Shown: positions 44,474 through 52,500 of the stretch, piece by piece | Numbering within the stretch: the stretch's first letter is position 1 | Layout of the letters: each line of letters starts with the position of its first letter | DNA from: Hahella sp018986435 | Lineage (GTDB): Bacteria; Pseudomonadota; Gammaproteobacteria; Pseudomonadales; Oleiphilaceae | NCBI RefSeq assembly: GCF_050749805.1 | Contig: NZ_CP192738.1 | Span: 1,054,001 to 1,118,000 of the forward strand | Length of the DNA: 64,000 bases | Direction of reading: 5' to 3' | The notes under the pieces: generated by a model | The model's input: only the letters and a program-made list of their open reading frames with translations | Database searches by the model: none | Told to the model about the DNA's origin: nothing | Made by a program: the position numbers and the translations under genes

Positions 44474-45126
44474 TGGATACTAAGCTAACAGCGTGCTTCC
44501 TTGTACCGAATATCAAACTAGTTGAGCTAAGCCGTGAAACGAATCGACTCCTTTATACATTAGGGTTTTCAAAGACGCCAGGGATTTACTCTGTCACATT
44601 AGATGAAGATAGAAATGTAATTGATGAGCACGGGGATGAAGTGTTTCTTGACGGAGAGTCACTAACTGAGTTCTTGAAAAAACACCACGGTTATTCTCAG
44701 GAGTTTATATGGAATGAGCGGACTCAGTATTGTGTTTTTTTTGAGTGGGAGTCGGTCGGCTATGTCTATATAGACTTTGACATAGTTTCGGTAAAAAAAT
44801 ACATGGATAGTAGAAACATAAAAGCTTTTGGCGACATGCTTTCGTATTTGTGTAGCGCATTGAAAGCTTTTGGCGTGATAGCTGATTTCGATTTACCGTT
44901 TAGTTTAAGAGATGAAGACAGTCTCATCGAAGACTTTTTAAGAAATCCGGATAATGATTATCAGCCATGTTCTATCGGAATATTTTGCTGGCCCCTTTTT
45001 GAGCATCAGCTCAAATGGCTAAGAATAGTTGAAGGGGAATGGAGTATTCACAAAGTCGAGGCGCCCTATGTTCTGTACTTGAGTTGCGATTTGGAGCAAA
45101 CCCTTCGGCTTTTCGGAGGACGTTAA
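44473..45126 (+). CDS. Putative immunity protein paired with nuclease-like gene
   Basis: 217 residues, acidic, no signal peptide and no transmembrane segment. Mixed alpha/beta outline with aromatic- and Asp-rich stretches (YVYIDFDIVSVKKYMDS, RNPDNDYQPCSIGIFCW). No known domain is recognised. It is translationally coupled to the upstream gene by TAATG and shares its AT-rich composition, so the pair behaves as one transferred unit. A small acidic partner directly following a basic nuclease fits an immunity protein that neutralises it; this is inference from context and charge. An alternative is a second subunit of an unknown DNA-acting complex. Confidence 0.5.
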   Translation: MDTKLTACFLVPNIKLVELSRETNRLLYTLGFSKTPGIYSVTLDEDRNVIDEHGDEVFLDGESLTEFLKKHHGYSQEFIWNERTQYCVFFEWESVGYVYIDFDIVSVKKYMDSRNIKAFGDMLSYLCSALKAFGVIADFDLPFSLRDEDSLIEDFLRNPDNDYQPCSIGIFCWPLFEHQLKWLRIVEGEWSIHKVEAPYVLYLSCDLEQTLRLFGGR

Positions 45127-45139
45127 TATTGAAAGTAAA

Positions 45140-45170
45140 GCAGCGCTTAGGTTTGTCTGGCAAGCGCTGC
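45140..45170. terminator. Bidirectional hairpin between the cassette and phzF-like gene
   Basis: GCAGCGCTT (45140-45148) and AAGCGCTGC (45162-45170) form a perfect 9-bp stem across a 13-base loop, located between two convergent genes. T runs on both sides are weak. Confidence 0.55.
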
Positions 45171-45183
45171 TATACATGGGCTA

Positions 45184-45984
45184 TCAACTCTCCCCAGGAA
45201 CGTTAATTACCCCTTCGAGATAGAGTCGCGCTTGGCCGACCAGCAGCACATTCGGGCCGCGGTAGTGGCACATGACTTCGCCGCCGCGTTGGGAGATCTG
45301 GCGGGCGGTCAGCTCCACTTTGCCCAGTTTTTCTGACCAGTAAGGCGTCAGTGTGCAATGGGCGGAGCCGGTGACGGGGTCTTCCGGCACCCCGACTTTG
45401 GGGGCGAAGAAGCGGGAGACGAAGTCGACCTTGTCGCCTTTGGCGGTGACGATGACGCCCAGGGAGTCGACAAGTTTCAGCATGCGCATGTCAGGATAGA
45501 CGGCGCGTACGGCGGCTTCGTTTTCCAGTACGACCATATAGTCCCTGGACTTAAGCACCTCCAGCGGTTTTACGCCGCCAAGCGCTTCCAGCAGGGCCTG
45601 CTCTGGTTCAACTACTTCGCCTTTGCGGCTGGGGAACAACATGGCGTAGCCGCCATGCTTGTGAGGAGACACCTCCAGTGTGCCGCTGCGGGTATGGAAC
45701 TGAATGCGAGGTCCCTTGAACCCCTTCAATTCGTAAAGAACAAATGCGGTGGCCAGTGTAGCGTGGCCGCATAAATCCACTTCCGCTTCCGGCGTGAACC
45801 AGCGCAGGTCGAAGCCGTTGGTGCGGGGTACGTAGAACGCCGTTTCCGATAAGTTATTCTCGGCGGCGATTTTGCAGAGCGTATCGTCCGGCAGCCAGTC
45901 GTCCAGGCTGCAAACCCCGGCGGGGTTTCCGGAAAATACGTTGGAAGTGAATGCGTCAACCTGAAAGTACTGATGCTTACTCAT
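45184..45984 (-). CDS. PhzF-family isomerase-like protein
   Basis: 266 residues of the PhzF (diaminopimelate-epimerase-like) family. Conserved sequences are VDAFTSNVFSGNPAGVC, the catalytic glutamate region AAENNLSETAFY, TPEAEVDLCGHATLATAFVL and VTGSAHCTLTPYWSEKLGK. No phenazine genes are nearby, so it is one of the many homologues of unknown substrate. It starts 4 bases inside the GNAT gene (overlapping ATGA) and so is coupled to it, both lying at the end of the amino-acid ABC transporter operon. Confidence 0.9.
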   Translation of the reverse strand: MSKHQYFQVDAFTSNVFSGNPAGVCSLDDWLPDDTLCKIAAENNLSETAFYVPRTNGFDLRWFTPEAEVDLCGHATLATAFVLYELKGFKGPRIQFHTRSGTLEVSPHKHGGYAMLFPSRKGEVVEPEQALLEALGGVKPLEVLKSRDYMVVLENEAAVRAVYPDMRMLKLVDSLGVIVTAKGDKVDFVSRFFAPKVGVPEDPVTGSAHCTLTPYWSEKLGKVELTARQISQRGGEVMCHYRGPNVLLVGQARLYLEGVINVPGES

Positions 45985-46415
45985 AAAGTGATCTCAAACC
46001 AGTGTTGTGTCTTGATGCGGGTAAAACCCAGACCCTCGTAAAACTGGTGAGCCTGCTCCCGATGAATTCGCGACCCTAATCGAATTTTAAATACTCCCTG
46101 TTGTTTTGCCCACTCCTTTACGGATTCGATCAGCTTTCCGCCGACGCCTTGTCCTCGCGCGCGTTCATCAACCACCAGGCTGACGATCTCAACATAGCCG
46201 CCCGCCACCAGAGTGCGCTTGAGGTTGCTCTGAATGAAGCCGAGGAGTTCATCGCCGCTGACGGCGACCATAAAATGCGCGTGGGAATCGTGGATTAAAG
46301 TAGAGAGAGTACGATCAAGCTGAGTCAGGGTAAGGGAGTACCCCAACTGCTCGATCAGGGGTAGAAGAGCGGAGGCGTCAGCCGCCTCCGCTCTGCGCAA
46401 CGTCAATGTTTGCAA
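45981..46415 (-). CDS. GNAT-family N-acetyltransferase
   Basis: 144 residues with the GNAT fold: HFMVAVSGDELLGFIQSNL, then the acetyl-CoA motif VEIVSLVVDERARGQGVGGKLIESVKEWAKQQG and the end LGSRIHREQAHQFYEGLGF. The substrate is not known. It starts 9 bases after the aapP stop and overlaps the PhzF-like gene, so it is probably cotranscribed with the transporter. That position hints at modification of an imported amine or amino acid (inference). Confidence 0.88.
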   Translation of the reverse strand: MQTLTLRRAEAADASALLPLIEQLGYSLTLTQLDRTLSTLIHDSHAHFMVAVSGDELLGFIQSNLKRTLVAGGYVEIVSLVVDERARGQGVGGKLIESVKEWAKQQGVFKIRLGSRIHREQAHQFYEGLGFTRIKTQHWFEITL

Positions 46416-46424
46416 GCTTTGTCC

Positions 46425-47192
46425 TTAGTGTTGCAGGATCTGGCTGAGGAACAGTTTGGTCCGCTCGTTCTGTGGATTGTTGAAGAACTCGTGCGGCTCA
46501 TTTTCTTCAATGATCTGACCTGCGTCCATGAAGATAACCCGGTTGGCCACGGTTTTGGCGAAGCCCATTTCGTGGGTGACGCAGATCATGGTCATGCCGG
46601 ATTCCGCCAGTTCGATCATGGTGTCCAACACCTCTTTGATCATCTCTGGGTCGAGCGCCGAAGTAGGTTCGTCGAACAGCATGATTTCAGGGTTCATACA
46701 CAGACTGCGGGCGATCGCCACACGCTGCTGCTGACCACCTGACAACTGTCCTGGATACTTATGCGCCTGGTGCGGGATTTTGACCTTTTCCAGATACTTC
46801 ATCGCTGTCGCTTCAGCTTCTTTCTGCGGCACTTTACGCACCCAGATTGGAGCCAGCGTACAGTTCTGCAGCACTGTCAGGTGAGGGAACAGGTTAAAGT
46901 GCTGGAACACCATGCCTACTTCCCGACGCACGCTGTCGATGTTTTTAAGGTCGTTGGTCAGAGGGATATCTTTTACGATGATATCCCCTTGCTGATGCTC
47001 TTCCAGACGGTTGATGCAGCGGATCATAGTGGACTTGCCCGATCCGGAGGGGCCGCACACAACGATACGCTCGCCCTTGTACACTTCCAGATTAATGTCT
47101 TTCAGTACATGGAACTTGCCGTACCATTTGTTGACGCCGCGCAGGTGGATCATGCTCTTGCGGGAATCTGCGCTGTTAGTATTCGTATTCAT
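46425..47192 (-). CDS. aapP: Amino-acid ABC transporter ATP-binding protein (AapP-type)
   Basis: 255 residues. Walker A GPSGSGKST, signature LSGGQQQRVAIARSL, Walker B LFDEPTSALDPE and the H-loop VTHEMGF mark a polar amino-acid uptake ATPase. It is the last transporter gene, 21 bp downstream of the permease aapM, with the GNAT gene following. Confidence 0.93.
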   Translation of the reverse strand: MNTNTNSADSRKSMIHLRGVNKWYGKFHVLKDINLEVYKGERIVVCGPSGSGKSTMIRCINRLEEHQQGDIIVKDIPLTNDLKNIDSVRREVGMVFQHFNLFPHLTVLQNCTLAPIWVRKVPQKEAEATAMKYLEKVKIPHQAHKYPGQLSGGQQQRVAIARSLCMNPEIMLFDEPTSALDPEMIKEVLDTMIELAESGMTMICVTHEMGFAKTVANRVIFMDAGQIIEENEPHEFFNNPQNERTKLFLSQILQH

Positions 47193-47213
47193 GTCGTACT
47201 CCAGAAAACTTGC

Positions 47214-48311
47214 CTATCGGTGACTGGTATTCAGTTTACGCTCCAGCGCCTGGCTGTAGCGGGACATTCCGAAGCAGAACACCCAGAATAAGAAAGCCAC
47301 GAAAATATAACCTTCAACGGAGAAGCCCAGCCATTTGGGATCGTGCAATGCTGACTGCACGATGGCGAGCAAGTCGAACAGGCCGATAATCAATACCAGA
47401 CTGGTGTCTTTGAACAGAGCGATAAAGGTGTTGACGATACCGGGAATCATCAGCTTCAGCGCTTGTGGAAGAATGATAAAGAACATCATTTTCCAGTAGC
47501 TCAGGCCCAGGGAGTGAGCCGCCTCATACTGACCTTTCGGAATCGCCTGCAAACCGCCGCGTACGACTTCCGCCATGTACGCGCTCTGGAACATGATGAC
47601 GCCGATCATGGCGCGCAACAATTTGTCGGTTTCGGTGCCTTCGCTCATGAACAGCGGCAGCATAACCGACGCCATGAACAACACGGTGATCAAGGGAACG
47701 CCGCGCCAGAACTCGATATAGACCACGCTGATGCTCTTCACGATGGGCATTTCTGAGCGGCGTCCCAGCGCCAGCGCGATGCCTATCGGTAAGGAGACCA
47801 CGATGCCGACGGTGGCGATAACCAGCGTCAGAGTCAGGCCGCCCCATTTATGGGTTTCCACCACTTCCAGACCAAACGCGCCGCCATACAGCAGGAAGTA
47901 CGCAATGATCGGGAAGATGACCAGCATAAACAGCGCAATCCACCCTTTCTTGGGCGTCTTGTCGATGATTAACGCCGCGATGCCGATGATGGCGATCGCG
48001 AACATCAGATTGATGCGCCAGACTTCATCAGACGGGTAGAAGCCGTAGATGAACTGAGGCAATCGGACGGATATGAATACCCAACAGGCGCCGCCTGAGG
48101 TGCAGTCTTCCCGAGAGGTTCCAATAACGTCTGAATTAATGATCCCCCAGGACACAAACCAGGAGAGCGCTGAATAAATCAGATAACAGGCGATAATGGT
48201 CAGAATGCTGTTCGTTGGACTGCTGAACAGATTGGTTCTGAGCCAGCCGACGACTCCCACCGTATTGGATGGAGGGGGCAAGTCGGGCAATGGAACAAAT
48301 TTATTGCTCAT
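47214..48311 (-). CDS. aapM: Amino-acid ABC transporter permease AapM
   Basis: 365 residues with about eight membrane segments and the HisM-type permease region, including the EAA-like loop QAIPKGQYEAAHSLGLSYWKMMFFIILPQALK near the C-terminus. The long N-terminal extension distinguishes Aap-type permeases from shorter HisQ/HisM proteins. It pairs with AapQ. Five bases separate it from aapQ. Confidence 0.9.
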   Translation of the reverse strand: MSNKFVPLPDLPPPSNTVGVVGWLRTNLFSSPTNSILTIIACYLIYSALSWFVSWGIINSDVIGTSREDCTSGGACWVFISVRLPQFIYGFYPSDEVWRINLMFAIAIIGIAALIIDKTPKKGWIALFMLVIFPIIAYFLLYGGAFGLEVVETHKWGGLTLTLVIATVGIVVSLPIGIALALGRRSEMPIVKSISVVYIEFWRGVPLITVLFMASVMLPLFMSEGTETDKLLRAMIGVIMFQSAYMAEVVRGGLQAIPKGQYEAAHSLGLSYWKMMFFIILPQALKLMIPGIVNTFIALFKDTSLVLIIGLFDLLAIVQSALHDPKWLGFSVEGYIFVAFLFWVFCFGMSRYSQALERKLNTSHR

Positions 48312-48316
48312 GTCGA

Positions 48317-49504
48317 TTACCTCTCAACCAATGCAATACGGCTGTTGTACCAGTTCATCAGAGCGGAGGTGCTCAAGCTGAGGAACAGATAGACGGCCAT
48401 TGTCATAAATATAATCTCAATCGCCTGACCTGTCTGGTTCAGGGTTGTGCCCATGAACACGGATACCAGATCGGGATAACCGATAGCGGTAGCCAGCGAG
48501 GAGTTTTTGGTCAGGTTGAGGTATTGGTTGGTCATCGGAGGAATAATGACCCGCATCGCCTGAGGCACGATAACCAGACGCAGACGCTGTCCATTCGACA
48601 GGCCCAGTGCGTTGGCCGCTTCGCTTTGCCCTCTGGGAATCGCTTCAATGCCCGAACGTACAACCTCAGCGATAAACGCCGCGGTGTAAACGGTCAGAGC
48701 GATCAACAGAGCGATCAACTCAGGAATGATGGTCAAACCGCCTTTGAAGTTGAAGCCCGCCAGCGCAGGGTAATCCCAGTGCATGGGAGAGCCGGCGATG
48801 AAGAACACGATCAGGGGAAGACCGACCAGCACGCCCAGTGATGGCAGGAATAACGGGAATGTCTTTCCTGTGTCACGCTGTCTTTTATGCTCGAACTTCA
48901 CCAGACCGATAACGATCGCTATGGCGATGACGATTGCGGCAGCGACAACGCCGAAGCCGTCTTCATAAACCGGTTTGGGCAGGTAAAGCCCGCGGATATT
49001 AAAGAATACGGATTCGCCCAGTTGCATACTGTTGCGAGGGCTCGGAAGACCTTGCAGTACAGCGAAATACCAGAAGAAAATCTGCAACAGCAGAGGGATG
49101 TTACGGAAAGTCTCAATATAGGTGGTGGCCAGTTTTGAGATTAACCAGTTATGCGACAGACGCCCGATACCAATAAAGAAGCCGAGAAGAGTCGCCATGA
49201 TAATACCGAGTACGGCGACCAAAACAGTATTCAACAGACCTACGAAAAAGGTGCGGCCGAACGAGTTTGTTTCGTTGTAATCGATAAGAGATTGAAGTAT
49301 TCCGAATCCGGCTTGGTCGCCAAGAAAGGCGAAACCGGTAGTTATTCCGCGCTGTTCCATATTGGTTAGCGCGTTATTAATTATGTACAGGAAAAAAGCG
49401 ACTACGGCGCCCACAGCAAGTACTTGGAAAAATACAGAGCGTACTGCAGGATCGTTCCAGATTTTTGTTTTCGCTTTATCCTGTCCTTTGCTTTGAATAT
49501 CCAC
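48317..49504 (-). CDS. aapQ: Amino-acid ABC transporter permease AapQ
   Basis: 395 residues with about eight membrane segments; conserved EAA loop EAIPRGQSEAANALGLSNGQRLRLVIVPQAMR. AapQ-type proteins have a large insert between helices, seen here around 140-270. It forms the heterodimer permease with AapM. It is separated from the aapJ gene upstream by 95 bp carrying a strong hairpin. Confidence 0.9.
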   Translation of the reverse strand: MDIQSKGQDKAKTKIWNDPAVRSVFFQVLAVGAVVAFFLYIINNALTNMEQRGITTGFAFLGDQAGFGILQSLIDYNETNSFGRTFFVGLLNTVLVAVLGIIMATLLGFFIGIGRLSHNWLISKLATTYIETFRNIPLLLQIFFWYFAVLQGLPSPRNSMQLGESVFFNIRGLYLPKPVYEDGFGVVAAAIVIAIAIVIGLVKFEHKRQRDTGKTFPLFLPSLGVLVGLPLIVFFIAGSPMHWDYPALAGFNFKGGLTIIPELIALLIALTVYTAAFIAEVVRSGIEAIPRGQSEAANALGLSNGQRLRLVIVPQAMRVIIPPMTNQYLNLTKNSSLATAIGYPDLVSVFMGTTLNQTGQAIEIIFMTMAVYLFLSLSTSALMNWYNSRIALVER

Positions 49505-49562
49505 TCAATGTTCTCCAGAAGATCGGCAAGGAGTTATTAAATTGGGTGTTTAGAACAGGATA

Positions 49563-49582
49563 GGGCGCACGGATGTGCGCCC
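49563..49582 (-). other. Hairpin between aapJ and aapQ
   Basis: GGGCGCAC-N4-GTGCGCCC is a perfect 8-bp stem located 17 bases after the aapJ stop. It lacks a T run (TATCCTG follows on the minus strand), so it is more likely an RNA-stability element that raises binding-protein expression over the permeases than a full terminator. Confidence 0.7.
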
Positions 49583-49599
49583 AGACACTAAGGCTTTTA

Positions 49600-50619
49600 T
49601 TAGCGGATAGGTGGAGCGTATTGCAGACCGCCTTTGGTCCACAGTGCGTTCAGACCGCGCTCAATGCCCAGCGGAGAGGATTTACCAACGTTGCGTTCGA
49701 ACATTTCGCCGTAGTTACCGACTTGCTTAACGATGTTGAAAGCCCATGCATCGTCCAGACCCAGGTTTTTGCCCTGGCCGGCTTCAGTGCCCAACAGACG
49801 CTGTACGTTCGGGTTGGTGCTGGATTTCATTTTGTCTGCATTATCGGAAGACACGCCCAGTTCTTCAGCGGTAATCGCTGCGAACAGAGACCACTTCACG
49901 ATGTTGAACCACTGGTCGTCGCCTTGACGAACCACCGGGCCCAAAGGTTCTTTAGAGATAACTTCCGGCAGAACCATGGCTTTGTCAGGGTTGGAAAGCT
50001 GAATGCGCAGGGCGTACAGCTGAGACTGGTCAGAAGTCAGAACGTCGCAACGTCCGGCTTCGAAGCCTTTTACAGTTTGGTCGGAAGTATCGAATACCAC
50101 TGGCTGGTATTTCATGCCGAACTCACGGAAGTAGTCGGCCAGGTTCAATTCGGTAGTGGTTCCCGCCTGGATACACACGGCTGCGCCGTCCAGTTCTTTC
50201 GCGCTCTTCACGCCCAGATCTTTACTTACCAGGAAGCCTTGACCGTCGTAGTAGTTGACGCCAGCGAAGTTAAGGCCCAGTGAGCCGTCGCGAGTCAGTG
50301 TCCAGGTAGTGTTACGGGAGAGGAGGTCGATTTCGCCGGATTGCAGAGCTGTGAAGCGCTCTTTGGCGGTAAGTGGGATGTATTTAACTTTTGAAGCGTC
50401 GCCTAGCGTCGCAGCTGCAACTGCGCGGCACAGATCAACGTCGAGGCCCATCCAGTTGCCTTTGTCATCCGGGTTGGAGAAGCCGGGAAGACCAGTGCTC
50501 ACGCCACACTGAACAAACCCTTTTTTCTTTACAGCGTCCAGTGTGCCGTCAGCCATCGCTGCACCGGTAGCCGTCATAAACCCAAGCGCTGCAACTGCAG
50601 AAACGAATGTCTTCTTCAT
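49600..50619 (-). CDS. aapJ: General amino-acid binding protein AapJ
   Basis: 339-residue periplasmic binding protein, signal peptide cleaved near GAAMA-DG (about residue 23). Family-3 features include QCGVSTGLPGFSNPDDKGNWMGLDVDLCRAVAAA and LSRNTTWTLTRDGSLGLNFAGVNYYDGQGFLV, the extended Aap form of amino-acid binding protein. First gene of the aapJQMP operon. A sigma-54-like promoter lies 130-160 bases upstream. Confidence 0.93.
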   Translation of the reverse strand: MKKTFVSAVAALGFMTATGAAMADGTLDAVKKKGFVQCGVSTGLPGFSNPDDKGNWMGLDVDLCRAVAAATLGDASKVKYIPLTAKERFTALQSGEIDLLSRNTTWTLTRDGSLGLNFAGVNYYDGQGFLVSKDLGVKSAKELDGAAVCIQAGTTTELNLADYFREFGMKYQPVVFDTSDQTVKGFEAGRCDVLTSDQSQLYALRIQLSNPDKAMVLPEVISKEPLGPVVRQGDDQWFNIVKWSLFAAITAEELGVSSDNADKMKSSTNPNVQRLLGTEAGQGKNLGLDDAWAFNIVKQVGNYGEMFERNVGKSSPLGIERGLNALWTKGGLQYAPPIR

Positions 50620-50762
50620 TTTTTACCCTCGGTTGGTTGTTTGTTGTTCATTGTTATTACCGGATTTAACTTAGCATAGTGTTTTCGCAAAAACGAGAAT
50701 GCGTAAACACAAAAATTCCGGCGTTTCGGTAATTACGTATCCAATGAACTTCGCCTTGGTTA

Positions 50763-50779
50763 ATGCAATTGTAATGCCG
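50763..50779 (-). promoter_or_regulatory. Possible sigma-54 promoter for aapJ
   Basis: On the minus strand CGGCATTACAATTGCAT has GG and GC exactly ten bases apart and a perfect TTGCA -12 element; the -24 element is imperfect (CGGCAT). The start would be near 50753, leaving a leader of about 130 bases. Confidence 0.45.
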
Positions 50780-50876
50780 TAACTCCATGATTTTATTGAT
50801 ATCGTGGCGCATCATAAATATGGCTGCAGACCACGGACTAATTCCAAAGTAAAGTGTAGATGATGAAATACGGTTG

Positions 50877-50893
50877 TGCTTAATGTTGGTGCG
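50877..50893. promoter_or_regulatory. Weak NtrC-like site upstream of aapJ
   Basis: TGCTTAATGTTGGTGCG has one good half (GGTGCG) and a poor one, about 130 bases upstream of the predicted aapJ start. It is similar in right half to the nitrate-locus sites. A further GGTGCA half-site follows at 50918-50923. Confidence 0.3.
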
Positions 50894-51008
50894 CGATACG
50901 GAAAAAGATTAAATTTCGGTGCAAGCCAGTCCGTTTTTATGCTAAAAAATACGTGTTTTCCGAAGGGAAAACTGTTGGCGAGAGACCTTCCATCATAATC
51001 GGCTTTCC

Positions 51009-52460
51009 ATGTATTCATCCGTTACTTCCGCAAGTTCATTTGAAACCCGCAAAAAATTGCTCATTGAAGAAATGGCGAAATTCTTGCCTTCGGATTCCAT
51101 CATCGCCGATGAGGAAACGTTGCGGGTTTATGAATGCGACGGTTTGTCCGCTTACTGCGAACGCCCGTTGCTGACTGTATTGCCGGACTCTGTGGAGGAC
51201 GTGCAAAAGATTCTCAAACTTTGTCACCGCTGGGGCGTGCCGGTGGTCGCCCGCGGCGCCGGGACAGGCTTGTCAGCGGGCGCCACGCCGAGCCCGGATG
51301 GGATTTTGCTGTCCCTGGCCCGCTTTAACCGGATACTGCGCATTGACCCGGAAGCACGCACCGCGACGGTGCAGCCCGGCGTGCGGAATCTTGCGATAAG
51401 CCAGGCGGTGGAGCCTATGGGGCTGTTTTACGCGCCTGACCCATCCTCACAAATCGCCTGCACCATTGGCGGTAATCTGGCGGAAAATTCCGGTGGCGCC
51501 CACTGTCTTAAATACGGACTGACTGTTCATAACGTGCTGGCGTTTGAAATGCTCACTGCGGAAGGCGAGAGAGTGCGCGTCGGCGGGCAGGGGCTGGATA
51601 ACTGCGGCTTCGATCTGTTGCCGTTAATCATTGGCTCGGAAGGACTTTTGGGCGTCATCACCGAGATCACCGTTAAGCTGTTGCCCTCTCCAGACGCCGC
51701 GCAGGTGATCATGGCGGCGTTCGACAGTGTGGAGAAGGCGGGCGACGCGGTCGCGGGGGTTATCGCCAAAGGGATAATTCCCGCCGCGCTGGAAATGATG
51801 GATCGTTATGCTATTCAGGCGGCGGAGGATTTCGTGCGCGCCGGCTATCCAACCAACGCGGAAGCGCTTCTGCTTTGTGAAATTGATGGCGTGCGGGAAG
51901 AAGTCGTGGAATATGTGGAGCAGGTGGAAGGCCTGTTTCGTGAACTCGGCGCCGTCGCCGTGCGGACGTCCCAGAGCGATGCGGAACGTGCATTGTTATG
52001 GAAGGGGCGCAAGTCCGCGTTTCCAGCGGTAGGGCGTATTTCCCCTGATTACTATTGCATGGACGGCACCATTCCCCGCAGTCAGCTGTCTTATGTGCTG
52101 ATGCGAATGCGGGAAATGTCGGAGGAATATGGGCTGCGCGTGGCGAATGTATTTCACGCTGGCGATGGTAATTTGCACCCCTTGATTATGTTTGACGCCA
52201 ATGTGCCGGGCGAGTTTGAAAAGACGGAAGAGTTTGGCGGCAGAATTTTGGAACTGTGTGTCGCCGTCGGCGGCTGCATCACGGGTGAACATGGTGTTGG
52301 CCTGGAGAAAATACGGCAAATGAGCGCGCAGTTTTCAGAGGCGGAGTTGGAGCAGTTTCACGCTGTGAAAGACGCGTTCGATCCTGGCGGGGTTTTGAAC
52401 CCAGGCAAAGGCGTTCCCATATTGCGCCGATGTCAGGAGTATCGCTCGATAGGCAATTAA
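51009..52460 (+). CDS. glcD: Glycolate oxidase subunit GlcD
   Basis: Flavin subunit oxidising glycolate to glyoxylate. 483 residues. The FAD-binding type 4 domain has PVVARGAGTGLSAGATPSPDGILLSL, then TIGGNLAENSGGAHCLKYG, and the C-terminal FAD-linked oxidase domain ends with NLHPLIMF and CITGEHGVGLEKI. It heads the glcDEF operon, divergent from aapJ across about 390 bases. No GlcC-type regulator is encoded next to it. Confidence 0.94.
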   Translation: MYSSVTSASSFETRKKLLIEEMAKFLPSDSIIADEETLRVYECDGLSAYCERPLLTVLPDSVEDVQKILKLCHRWGVPVVARGAGTGLSAGATPSPDGILLSLARFNRILRIDPEARTATVQPGVRNLAISQAVEPMGLFYAPDPSSQIACTIGGNLAENSGGAHCLKYGLTVHNVLAFEMLTAEGERVRVGGQGLDNCGFDLLPLIIGSEGLLGVITEITVKLLPSPDAAQVIMAAFDSVEKAGDAVAGVIAKGIIPAALEMMDRYAIQAAEDFVRAGYPTNAEALLLCEIDGVREEVVEYVEQVEGLFRELGAVAVRTSQSDAERALLWKGRKSAFPAVGRISPDYYCMDGTIPRSQLSYVLMRMREMSEEYGLRVANVFHAGDGNLHPLIMFDANVPGEFEKTEEFGGRILELCVAVGGCITGEHGVGLEKIRQMSAQFSEAELEQFHAVKDAFDPGGVLNPGKGVPILRRCQEYRSIGN

Positions 52461-52500
52461 TAGTGTGGGCGGAAGTTCCGTCCCGGATGAACATATATAA

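Noticed and set aside
43505..45183. The AT-rich cassette as a classical mobile element
   Set aside because: Composition suggests transfer, but no terminal repeats, target-site duplications, integrase or tRNA boundary were found, so no mobile element is called.
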